Assembly (NCBI GenBank): GCA_964516605.1
Contig: CAZFAA010000003.1
Location: forward strand, 1-58,100
DNA length: 58,100 nucleotides
Reading direction: 5' to 3'
Source of the DNA: GCA-2732805 sp964516605
GTDB taxonomy: Bacteria > Pseudomonadota > Gammaproteobacteria > Coxiellales > Coxiellaceae
Both the position numbers and the translations under genes were made by a program. Below, one piece after another: positions 32,220 to 40,493 of the stretch. How positions within the stretch are numbered: the stretch's first letter is position 1; every line of letters begins with the position of its first letter. Below the pieces are notes generated by a model, which had not been told where the DNA came from, did not search any database, and saw only the letters and a list, made by a program, of their open reading frames with translations.

Positions 32220-34793
32220 TCATCGAGTAAGCATGGCTGGATTTTTGTAATATTGCTGTACCTGATAGATAAACCAGTTATCGTCCGGTGTTGTCATATA
32301 GGTGTCGGGGTCCGATGTTTTATCGGTTACAGCGGTTGCAGCACCTTGAGGGTTGCTGTGTGTAGACGCCCCAACGCCAGCACCAAATAGTATGGCGATG
32401 ACATGATCTTGTGCGGCATGAGTCATATGGCTATTCCACGTTACTGCAGAGCCTTTCACTGTGACGCCGTTTTCATGATCTGGACAAGCGAAGTAAGGCA
32501 TTTCTTGCTGATTTATAATGCAGGTAGTTTTTTCATCGCTGGCAGCTGTGCGTGGGTTGGTTTGCTTACCTATTGTAAAATCTTCGCCTAAGAAATAAGG
32601 CGCCGAACTGCCCTCATACTGTGTCGACACATCTTGCAGGTTAGCAAAAGGTACACCCGTATAAGGCGAATTGGTGCGACTACCGTTCAAGTGCCCAACT
32701 GGTAATTGCCACAATACAATCGGTAGATTGGTAACACCAGCGACATTTGGGTAGGCCAGCGTGCTGGCAAATGCTAAGTAATTATCGTAGAGGTCGGCAT
32801 TCCAAAACCAAGATGATTCAGCGGGTTTATCCGCATCCCCAGGTTGATAGCCTGCGCCATCCAAACCGTATTTATCAATCGATATAAATGAGTTGTCCCA
32901 CAGTGCTGGAGTCGCAGAAGGTCGAATACCCACAGCCTGCCCTTGCTGTGCCAATATTTTTGCATTATTAATCACGGTGGCAGGATCTTTATGAATGATG
33001 CCAGTGCCGTTGTTATCGGGACTTGCCCATAAATTCATTTGCCAACCAACCACGGCAGTACCGTTAGAATATTTCCACAACACATAATTCACGGCTTGGA
33101 CAAAACCTTGCAGTGTATTCGGGAAATTATGCTTGGTTTTATTCACGAGCATGCGTGCCTTGGGTATATTTTGCTGTTGTGAATAGGGCACGTTAATACT
33201 GGAAGGATCAATAGGTGCAGGAGTGGTATACAGTGCATCCAACGCAGCAGGCATGTTCACCGGTTCTTTTAAATCATGTAGCATATAGCCCAACATGTCA
33301 GGTTCAATAATGAAACCAACAGGTGTGTTACCTGCTTGCGCATGAGCGATTTGCGCCGCTTTTGCTAAGTGCAAAAAGTAGCTGCCCATGAATGCTTTAT
33401 TTTGTAAATTATCTCTCACATGCTGTTGGTTATCCTGCCCACCATTGACGTTGTATTCGACAAAGAATGGCATTTGTCCGAGTTCAAGGCCATTTTGTAA
33501 GAAGCTTGCTTCACGTGGTGCCCAACCTTGTTCGTTACCATTCGACCATTGGTTCAAATAAATGTAGCGAATATCCACGCGACGATTTTGATCAGGACTA
33601 TCTGAGTTGAAGTGTCGCCAGTAATTGATTGCATCACTATTATCTTCTGTCACCGAGCCGATGGCGACATAGTTAGGTAACGCTGCGTTTAAGCGCTGAC
33701 TGGGCGTGAAGCTCATGGGTTTCGTATTAAATTTACGATCGACAATGGTAAAGCCGATGTAACGCACATTGCCGTTGCTATCGGTAATACGTAAGCTGCT
33801 ACGTCCGGGCGTCAGTGATTTAGGCGTGATGGCGAAAGAACCTGTGGTGTCAGTGGTTCTTGGTGCATCTGTAAATAAGCCCGGATTGCTCCAAGCCAAT
33901 GTGTAGGTGCTCGCAGTAGGTAATGTTGAGTCTGTGATCGTAAATTTAAATGACACGTTTGCGGCGGTCAATGCGATGTTTGGTGTTTTTTGCGCGCTGG
34001 TGTCAGCTGTAGCTTTACCTTGTGATTGTGGATCTGCTGTGACAGTTATCGCAGACGTCAGCCCCGTTGCACCGGCAAGATCAACGTCATAATCTTTCGT
34101 TGTTTGCCCTTTATCGTTGCTGAATACAACGCTGTATTTGTGTTTGGTAATTGTAGTGGGTCCAAATTCCAGGGTCGTGACTTGCTGCTCTTGTGAGCCA
34201 CTGCTGTAATTTGGAAATGTATAGCTGTGGTTGCAGGTCGTTGGTATGGGTGTGGTGCCGCCTTTAGGGTCCAGAGCAGCGAGGCAGATTTTTTGCCCGT
34301 CTTGTGTGACATCGAGGTAGTGGGCCTGATAACCCCACCACATACTGTAATCAATTTTAACGTACTCTTTGCCGATACTGGGTGCACGGCTGCTCGAGTC
34401 ATCTGCGGTGCTGAGTACAAAACCAGACGGTATCGTAGGATTGCCTTCACTACCAGGAGTAGGTTGTGGTCCTGCGCCACCTTGGCAGCTGCCTGTCAGT
34501 GGTGCAATCGAGAGGGTGTTACCTGTGATATTCAGGTATTGCGCTGCCGAAACATTGGGAACAGTACCAATATCTTTACCAGACCAGTCAGCAATCGCAT
34601 CGCCACTGTGCGCAAGCACCAGACTCTGACCAGGATGGATTGTCGTTCCAGCAGAACCACCTGGAACATAATTCAATCGGTAATAGGTGTCTGCTTTAAT
34701 GCAAATGGAGTCCTGCGCGTAACTCGTTGTTGCGGTAAGACCAACGAATATTAAGGAACATAACGATAAGGAAAGCGTGGGGAGCTTAAGCAT
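32220..34793 (-). CDS. Large secreted multidomain protein, possible carbohydrate-active enzyme
   Basis: The protein has 857 residues with a Sec signal (MLKLPTLSLSLCSLIFVGL, cleavage near SYA). Start 34793 is fixed by AGGTG 5 bases before it. The N-terminal 90 residues look like a small beta-domain. Two beta-sandwich-like segments (about 130-290 and 290-370) resemble Ig-type folds. The region from about 380 to 800 has a TIM-barrel-like sequence of strands, with MPFFVEYNVNGG, GFIIEPDMLGYML and VVGWQMNLWASPDNN, where an acidic residue follows a strand as in glycoside hydrolases. I cannot place it in a numbered family. Its position beside gspD and its export signal make it a good candidate type II substrate. 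Confidence 0.62.
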   Translation of the reverse strand: MLKLPTLSLSLCSLIFVGLTATTSYAQDSICIKADTYYRLNYVPGGSAGTTIHPGQSLVLAHSGDAIADWSGKDIGTVPNVSAAQYLNITGNTLSIAPLTGSCQGGAGPQPTPGSEGNPTIPSGFVLSTADDSSSRAPSIGKEYVKIDYSMWWGYQAHYLDVTQDGQKICLAALDPKGGTTPIPTTCNHSYTFPNYSSGSQEQQVTTLEFGPTTITKHKYSVVFSNDKGQTTKDYDVDLAGATGLTSAITVTADPQSQGKATADTSAQKTPNIALTAANVSFKFTITDSTLPTASTYTLAWSNPGLFTDAPRTTDTTGSFAITPKSLTPGRSSLRITDSNGNVRYIGFTIVDRKFNTKPMSFTPSQRLNAALPNYVAIGSVTEDNSDAINYWRHFNSDSPDQNRRVDIRYIYLNQWSNGNEQGWAPREASFLQNGLELGQMPFFVEYNVNGGQDNQQHVRDNLQNKAFMGSYFLHLAKAAQIAHAQAGNTPVGFIIEPDMLGYMLHDLKEPVNMPAALDALYTTPAPIDPSSINVPYSQQQNIPKARMLVNKTKHNFPNTLQGFVQAVNYVLWKYSNGTAVVGWQMNLWASPDNNGTGIIHKDPATVINNAKILAQQGQAVGIRPSATPALWDNSFISIDKYGLDGAGYQPGDADKPAESSWFWNADLYDNYLAFASTLAYPNVAGVTNLPIVLWQLPVGHLNGSRTNSPYTGVPFANLQDVSTQYEGSSAPYFLGEDFTIGKQTNPRTAASDEKTTCIINQQEMPYFACPDHENGVTVKGSAVTWNSHMTHAAQDHVIAILFGAGVGASTHSNPQGAATAVTDKTSDPDTYMTTPDDNWFIYQVQQYYKNPAMLTR

Positions 34794-34882
34794 TTTTTCA
34801 CCTATTTTTTTATGCAGCAAGATGCGGCCATAGTAACGTACTAAGATTAAGGGAAGATTAAAAAGCCAAGCTATTATGAGTG

Positions 34883-34989
34883 CATGGGTTCCCGTATAAC
34901 TTGGGTATGCGTCTTTAGCGGTACATACCGCAGGCCGCGAGAGCAACTCATTCGAGCCACTTCAGGATGCTATTTGCACCGTGAAGTGG
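34883..34989. other. Run of hairpins downstream of panD
   Basis: Three consecutive inverted repeats fill this part of a 217-base gap. One is GCAT...ATGC with an inner CCC/GGG (about 34882-34910). The second is GCGGTA/TACCGC (34918-34923 and 34926-34931). The third is CCACTTCA/TGAAGTGG (34957-34964 and 34982-34989) with an inner TGC/GCA stem. None has a T tract. It may be a small structured RNA, a 3' element of panD mRNA or a repeat relic. Confidence 0.4.
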
Positions 34990-35010
34990 AATGGATATAC
35001 TCATAATGCC

Positions 35011-35370
35011 TTAGGCGATGCTCACGGTTTCGGCTGTTACCAGTGCGTGTTTTAGGTCGACAATCACAGGCTTTACTGTTTCGCGTGCGTCGATGATGGC
35101 GTAGGAAATAATAAAAATCTCATCGCCTACTTCACATTTACGTGCTGCAGGACCATTTAAACCAAACACACCACTACCCGCTTTACCCGTAATAACATAG
35201 GTTTCAAGGCGTTCGCCATTATTTAAATTCACAATCTGTACTTTCTCATTTTCGCGAATATTGGCTTGTTGCATAATGTCGCTATCGATCGTGATGCTGC
35301 CAACGTAAAATAAATCTTTGTGTGTGATCTTAGCGTAGGCTATTTTAGATTTTAACGTGGTAATTTGCAT
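35011..35370 (-). CDS. panD: Aspartate 1-decarboxylase
   Basis: The 119-residue pyruvoyl enzyme makes beta-alanine from aspartate for pantothenate. FYVGSITID contains the Gly-Ser self-cleavage site that generates the pyruvoyl cofactor at the Ser (near residue 25). KIAYAKIT near the start and NGPAARKCEVGDEIFIISYA are family hallmarks. It is the last gene of a four-gene pantothenate operon and starts 19 bases after the panC stop. Confidence 0.96.
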   Translation of the reverse strand: MQITTLKSKIAYAKITHKDLFYVGSITIDSDIMQQANIRENEKVQIVNLNNGERLETYVITGKAGSGVFGLNGPAARKCEVGDEIFIISYAIIDARETVKPVIVDLKHALVTAETVSIA

Positions 35371-35389
35371 GCAGTCCTCTTATTATGAA

Positions 35390-36157
35390 TTATGAATTAG
35401 GATGTATTGTGACGGCATCAATGAGGCGAATATCATCAATGTGTACGGCCGCCAATACATAGTTTTGATAGTGTTCGATATAATCTATTTTAATGTGCTG
35501 CTCAGTCAATATTTTTTTGATGGTTTCAATATCACGATGGCTTTGCAGTGTTTGAGCAAAAAATTCAGCACGCTGTTTTTGTTCGGCATTAAGCCGCGTA
35601 TTGCGTGAACTGAGCGCTAAACCTGAAGCTTCACGTACCGTCGGGCACGAAACAATCTTTATATCCATAAAAAAAGCCGCTGCCATGCGTTGAATAAGCA
35701 AAAATTGTTGCAAATCTTTTTCACCAAAATAAGCAGTGTGTGGGCGCACAATATGGAATAATTTCATCACCACAGACAACACCCCATCGTAATGCCCAGG
35801 CCGGTATTCGCCTTCGTATAATTGAGATAACGGATCTTGTGTGGTCACACGGAAATGATAAGCATCGGGGTACATCTGATCTCGATCAGGAATTAAAACA
35901 CAGTCTACTCCAAGCGTTTTTGCCAATTCTAAATCTGCCTCAAGTGTTTTAGGGTAATTGTGCAGATCAGCGGAGTTGTTAAATTGCGTAGGGTTTACAA
36001 AAATACTCAAAATAGTGTGTGTATTGTCACGCACAGAACGCTCGATCAGTGACGCATGTCCGGCGTGTAAGCAACCCATGGTCGCGACAAAACCAATCGA
36101 CACATTCAGCTCGCGGCGTAGTGTTTGGAATTCGTGAATGTTGCTGATGACTTTCAT
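35390..36157 (-). CDS. panC: Pantothenate synthetase
   Basis: The 255-residue enzyme joins pantoate and beta-alanine using ATP. Visible motifs are ATMGCLHAGHASL (usually PTMGALHEGH; the first Pro is Ala and the Glu is Ala here), VNPTQFNN, FGEKDLQQF and LALSSRNTRL, which is the KMSKS-like loop. The start at 36157 (MKVISNIHEF) has AGAG upstream and gives a normal length; an upstream ATG at 36250 would add 31 atypical residues. It follows panB after an 83-base gap. Confidence 0.95.
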   Translation of the reverse strand: MKVISNIHEFQTLRRELNVSIGFVATMGCLHAGHASLIERSVRDNTHTILSIFVNPTQFNNSADLHNYPKTLEADLELAKTLGVDCVLIPDRDQMYPDAYHFRVTTQDPLSQLYEGEYRPGHYDGVLSVVMKLFHIVRPHTAYFGEKDLQQFLLIQRMAAAFFMDIKIVSCPTVREASGLALSSRNTRLNAEQKQRAEFFAQTLQSHRDIETIKKILTEQHIKIDYIEHYQNYVLAAVHIDDIRLIDAVTIHPNS

Positions 36158-36240
36158 AACGTTTTTCTCTAAAAAATGTGAGCAGGTGAGGGTATTATGG
36201 GCACTGCTGTAATGCCACAATTTCTTACCTGAATTGTCGA

Positions 36241-37023
36241 TTAGAAACAATGTTCCTCGATGCTAGGAAACGCACAACTTTTGACGTCTTGATCGTACGC
36301 TTGCAGTGCGTTACGACACAGCTCATAACCATTCAGGTATTTTTTTAGAAATTTCAGTTTGAGTGTGTTTTGCAGGCCAAGCATGTCATGCCATACTAAT
36401 ACCTGTCCATCTGTATACGGGCCTGCGCCAATTCCAATAGTTGGAATAGACAGCTTTTGTGTGATCTCTTGTGCAAGGTGATAGGGCACACATTCTAAAA
36501 CCAGCATAAAACAACCTGCTTCTTGTAATTGCAGCGCTTGTTCCAGGAGTTGTGTTTTAGCACGCTCTGTTTTACCCTGAACTTTAAATCCGCCTAAGGT
36601 GTTAACATGCTGTGGCGTCAAACCAATGTGACCTACAACCGGAACACCTGAATGCACGGTATGTGTGATGGCGTTAAGATTGCCGTGAGCGCCTTCAAGC
36701 TTAACCGCATTCGCACCAGCTTGAACGAGGCGTTCAATATTATCTAGCGTATTTTCCAATGATTTACGGTAACTCATAAAGGGTAGGTCAGCGACAATAA
36801 ATTTTTTGCTACCACGTCGAACGGCTTGTGTGTGCAGTACCATCATGTCGACCGTTGCGGTGGTCGTATCTGTGTGCCCATGTACTGACATGGCAACACT
36901 ATCGCCGACTAATAAACAATCTATAGTTGTTGAATCGACGATACACGCACTGGGGTAATCATAACAGGTGATCATCGTGATTTTTTGCTGCCCTTTGCAT
37001 TTTTGAAAATCAAGTATGTTCAT
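36241..37023 (-). CDS. panB: Ketopantoate hydroxymethyltransferase
   Basis: The 260-residue enzyme converts 2-ketoisovalerate to ketopantoate with methylene-tetrahydrofolate. CYDYPSA, LLVGDSVAMSVHGHTDT, GANAVKLEG, VVGHIGLTPQHV and IGIGAGPYTDGQVLVWHDMLG follow the family in order. The start at 37023 (MNILDFQKCKG) is preferred on length; an in-frame ATG at 37062 lies deeper inside panG. Either way it overlaps panG, so translation is probably coupled. Confidence 0.96.
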   Translation of the reverse strand: MNILDFQKCKGQQKITMITCYDYPSACIVDSTTIDCLLVGDSVAMSVHGHTDTTTATVDMMVLHTQAVRRGSKKFIVADLPFMSYRKSLENTLDNIERLVQAGANAVKLEGAHGNLNAITHTVHSGVPVVGHIGLTPQHVNTLGGFKVQGKTERAKTQLLEQALQLQEAGCFMLVLECVPYHLAQEITQKLSIPTIGIGAGPYTDGQVLVWHDMLGLQNTLKLKFLKKYLNGYELCRNALQAYDQDVKSCAFPSIEEHCF

Positions 37024-37726
37024 GGATTTTTGCGGCGTTGATGAAAGCTTGGTAGACGTCATAAAATGGATCCTCTTGTAAAGCGTTTAAATGGCATTGC
37101 AACGTCAGCGTGTCACGCCGTGCAATCGGCCCGGTTAATGCTGCACGATAATTTGTTTTTAAGTTGGTGCACGTTTGATTGAGTAAGGGTAACAGTGCTT
37201 GCTGATCAATATGCAATGTGTGTTCAAACTCATGAAATATTTTTTGCCATAATTGTGTCGTGAAATTATTCGCCATCACGCACAATGCATGGTAAAACGC
37301 TTTTTTTTCAGGCGCTATAGAAAAAGAAGGGTTTGGCAAACCGGGTAATAATTCGGTAAAACTAGGCCCTGATTGTTCAACAATAAAAGGAATCTTTTGG
37401 TAGGTTTCCAGCGTATACAATTCAGATGCAGAAAATGTTTGCAGCGGGTGCGCACCATAAGCTAAATTCGTGACTAATGTGCCACAACAGTGAATAAAAA
37501 CTTTAGATTGCTCGGTGTGCAGGGTTTGCAGAAATGGCTCAATGCTGCGATCTGAGATCGCGACAATCACGTGTGTAGCGTCACCTATGATCTGCTCTAA
37601 TGCCACCGTGGATTGTGGGCGATACCACTGTGCAATAGGAAGCCCCAATAGTTGAAAATAATAGTGCAGATGACGGGCAACACGGCCATTGCCTATCAGT
37701 GCATATGTGGGCGCTTGATAGTTCAT
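37010..37726 (-). CDS. panG: Ketopantoate reductase of the PanG (Rossmann plus DUF2520) type
   Basis: This protein of 238 residues has an N-terminal Rossmann fold (ALIGNGRVARHLHYYF at 9-24) for NAD(P)H and a helical C-terminal DUF2520 domain (MANNFTTQLWQKIF; LTGPIARRD). Proteins of this family in Francisella and relatives were shown to be a third class of ketopantoate reductase, PanG, distinct from PanE and IlvC. It is the first gene of the operon and overlaps panB, and no panE is present, so the four genes together cover ketoisovalerate and aspartate to pantothenate. Family membership is seen; the function comes from precedent and context. Confidence 0.83.
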   Translation of the reverse strand: MNYQAPTYALIGNGRVARHLHYYFQLLGLPIAQWYRPQSTVALEQIIGDATHVIVAISDRSIEPFLQTLHTEQSKVFIHCCGTLVTNLAYGAHPLQTFSASELYTLETYQKIPFIVEQSGPSFTELLPGLPNPSFSIAPEKKAFYHALCVMANNFTTQLWQKIFHEFEHTLHIDQQALLPLLNQTCTNLKTNYRAALTGPIARRDTLTLQCHLNALQEDPFYDVYQAFINAAKIHEHT

Positions 37727-37835
37727 TGATCAACCCTTTAGGGACTATTATGTCTGCAATAAAGTGGCTCGGATATTAGCCTAGGGTGGGCGAAAATGCT
37801 ACTATTTCCACCTTTGTATTTCTTAAGGAAAACTT

Positions 37836-39008
37836 ATGCTCTCGATGACTCAGGTAGATTTAAATGGACAGCGTGTTATGCTGCGCGAAGATCTCAATGT
37901 GCCCATTCAAGATGGCCGCATTACCAGCGATGAACGCATAAGGCGTGCACTGCCAACGATTCGGTATGCCGTGCAGCACAACGCGGCGGTGATGATTTTA
38001 TCGCATCTAGGGCGCCCTACAGAAGGTGAATTTCAAGCTGAATTTTCGTTGAATTTAGTAGCTGCTGCATTATCTGATGCGTTAGGGCAAGAGGTATTGC
38101 TCATTAAAAATTGGCTAGACGGTGTTTCTGTCGCGCCTGGTCAAGTAGTGCTATTGGAAAACGTACGTTTTAATGTAGGCGAAGAGCGCAATGATCCTGT
38201 GCTTGCAAAAAAAATGTCATCCTTGTGTGATGTGTTTGTGATGGATGCATTTGCCACCGCGCACCGCGCACAAGCATCAACAGTGGGTATTGCTGAGTAT
38301 GCAAAAATTGCTTGTGCAGGCCCTTTATTGCTGGAAGAGTTAAGCGCATTACATACGGCGTTAGAAAAACCCAAGCATCCTGTGGTGGCCATTGTGGGCG
38401 GATCAAAAGTATCGACTAAAATGCAATTATTGGATCATTTGAGTGATAAGGTGGATGTGTTGATTGTTGGAGGCGGCATTGCTAATACGCTGCTCGCGGC
38501 AACCGGCGTGAACATCGGCAAATCACTGTATGAAGCAGATTGGATCGATGCTGCAAACGCTTTGTTAATAAAAGCGCAGGCACGTGGTGTGACGATTCCT
38601 TTACCGATTGATGTTGCTGTTGCTAAAACATTTGCACCAGATTCATTGCGCATTGTGCGTGATCTCAATGAAATACAAGCAGATGATATGATTCTCGATG
38701 TTGGCCCACGCACAATCAAAACCTATCCTGCGCTCATGCACGCTGCGGGAACTATTGTGTGGAATGGTCCTGTTGGTGTTTTTGAATTTAAAGAATTTGC
38801 AAATGGTACAAAAGAACTGGGCAAGGCCATTACACAATCGCATGCGTATTCATTAGCAGGGGGTGGTGATACGGTTGCCGCTATACAAGAATTTGGGTTT
38901 CACGATAAGATATCGTACATCAGTACTGGCGGTGGCGCATTTCTTGAATTTTTACAGGGCGATGTACTTCCAGCTGTGGCCATATTAGAGAAGAGGGATG
39001 CAAAATGA
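37836..39008 (+). CDS. pgk: Phosphoglycerate kinase
   Basis: The 390-residue glycolytic enzyme transfers phosphate from 1,3-bisphosphoglycerate to ADP. Motifs are LREDLNVPIQDG (substrate loop), SHLGRP, LLENVRFNVGEERND, AIVGGSKVSTKMQLL and NGPVGVFEFKEFANGTKEL, with GGGDTVAAI for nucleotide binding. AAGGAA precedes the ATG. Its stop overlaps the pyk start by 4 bases (ATGA), so the two are co-translated. Confidence 0.98.
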   Translation: MLSMTQVDLNGQRVMLREDLNVPIQDGRITSDERIRRALPTIRYAVQHNAAVMILSHLGRPTEGEFQAEFSLNLVAAALSDALGQEVLLIKNWLDGVSVAPGQVVLLENVRFNVGEERNDPVLAKKMSSLCDVFVMDAFATAHRAQASTVGIAEYAKIACAGPLLLEELSALHTALEKPKHPVVAIVGGSKVSTKMQLLDHLSDKVDVLIVGGGIANTLLAATGVNIGKSLYEADWIDAANALLIKAQARGVTIPLPIDVAVAKTFAPDSLRIVRDLNEIQADDMILDVGPRTIKTYPALMHAAGTIVWNGPVGVFEFKEFANGTKELGKAITQSHAYSLAGGGDTVAAIQEFGFHDKISYISTGGGAFLEFLQGDVLPAVAILEKRDAK

Positions 39009-40453
39009 ATAACTCAATAACACGTCGTCGCACTAAGATCGTCGCCACACTAGGCCCTGCAACGGATGATCTTAAGGTCATGCGTGAACTTATTGCGCAA
39101 GGCGTGAATTTAGTGCGGCTGAATTTTTCGCATGGGTCACACAGCGAACATTTAAAACGCATTCAGCTCGTGCGCGAAGCGGCACAAGCTGAAGATAAAA
39201 TCATTGGTATTTTAGCAGATTTACAAGGCCCAAAGATTCGAGTGGCCAGTTTTAAAAAAGGGTTTATTGAATTGCATGCAGGGGATCATTTTGTTTTAGA
39301 TGCGAATCAGGACCCCGACAGTGGCGATGAAAAATCAGTTGGCATTGATTACAAAGAATTACCGAGTGACGTGCAGCCACATGATACGTTGTTATTAGAT
39401 GATGGGCGTTTGGTGTTGATGGTGCGTGATATCCAAGGTGCTCGAGTCAATTGTACTGTCGTGGTGGGCGGTAAATTGTCTGATCACAAGGGGATTAATC
39501 GCCAAGGCGGCGGATTAACGGCCCCCGCTTTGACTGAGAAAGACAAAAAAGATTTAAAGTTTGCATTGGAGCATGATGTTGATTACATCGCCATTTCTTT
39601 TCCGCGTGATGCGAAAGATGTGCAGTTAACCAAAGATCTTATTGCAGAATATGGAGGTTTTGCAGGCGTCATTGCTAAGATCGAACGCGTGGAAGCATTA
39701 AAAAATATTGATGACATTATTAAAGTCAGTGATGGTGTGATGGTCGCGCGTGGTGATTTGGCTGTTGAGATCGGTGACGCTCAAGTGCCCGTTGCGCAAA
39801 AACATATTATACGTCGCGCACGCATTTTAGATAAACCTGTGATTACAGCAACGCAAATGATGGAGTCAATGATTACAAGCTCAGTGCCCACGCGTGCTGA
39901 AGTGTCTGATGTAGCCAATGCGGTGCTCGATTATACCGATGCGGTGATGTTATCTGCTGAAACAGCAGTGGGTGAATACCCGGTCGCCGTGGTCAGTGCG
40001 ATGTCGCGTATTTGTTTGGTTGCTGAATCGGATCTGGCATCGCAAATTTCAGGGCATCGATTAGAATGTCGTTTTGGCCGTGTCGATGAAGCAATTGCCA
40101 TGTCGACTATGTATATGGCTAACCATTTAGATGTGACAGCTGTGGTGGCATTGACTGAATCGGGCAATACACCGCTTTGGATGTCGCGCATTAAAACCGG
40201 CATGCCTATTTACGGATTAAGTCGCCATCAAAAAGCATTAGGACGCATGACCTTATACCGTGGCGTGTACCCGGTGTATTTTGATGTGACGCAGCATGCG
40301 CGGGATGACGTGAATAAAATGGCTGCAGAAGTTCTAGAAGAGCATCATGTCGTGAATAAAGGCGATATTGCCATCTTAACTAAAGGTGATGCAATGGGCG
40401 TTGGTGGCGGTGCGAATGCGATTAAAGTCTTGAGGATTGGAGAGGTTGTTTAG
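39005..40453 (+). CDS. pyk: Pyruvate kinase
   Basis: The 482-residue enzyme makes pyruvate and ATP from phosphoenolpyruvate. RRRTKIVATLGPA, LVRLNFSHGS, ADLQGPKIRVA, IAKIERVEAL, VMVARGDLAVEIG and the TATQMMESM / PTRAEVSDVANAVLD segments are all present, and the C-terminal allosteric domain is complete. The length fits the family. It is coupled to pgk and converges on ubiB with a 40-base gap lacking a strong terminator. Confidence 0.98.
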   Translation: MNNSITRRRTKIVATLGPATDDLKVMRELIAQGVNLVRLNFSHGSHSEHLKRIQLVREAAQAEDKIIGILADLQGPKIRVASFKKGFIELHAGDHFVLDANQDPDSGDEKSVGIDYKELPSDVQPHDTLLLDDGRLVLMVRDIQGARVNCTVVVGGKLSDHKGINRQGGGLTAPALTEKDKKDLKFALEHDVDYIAISFPRDAKDVQLTKDLIAEYGGFAGVIAKIERVEALKNIDDIIKVSDGVMVARGDLAVEIGDAQVPVAQKHIIRRARILDKPVITATQMMESMITSSVPTRAEVSDVANAVLDYTDAVMLSAETAVGEYPVAVVSAMSRICLVAESDLASQISGHRLECRFGRVDEAIAMSTMYMANHLDVTAVVALTESGNTPLWMSRIKTGMPIYGLSRHQKALGRMTLYRGVYPVYFDVTQHARDDVNKMAAEVLEEHHVVNKGDIAILTKGDAMGVGGGANAIKVLRIGEVV

Positions 40454-40493
40454 CATTGGAGGATGCTATATATCAAGCGCTTTTTAACCTCTG

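Noticed and set aside
32318..34754. Several long antisense frames over the large secreted-protein gene
   Set aside because: They are shadows of a gene with a signal peptide, ribosome site and terminator; none has its own recognisable domain or ribosome site.
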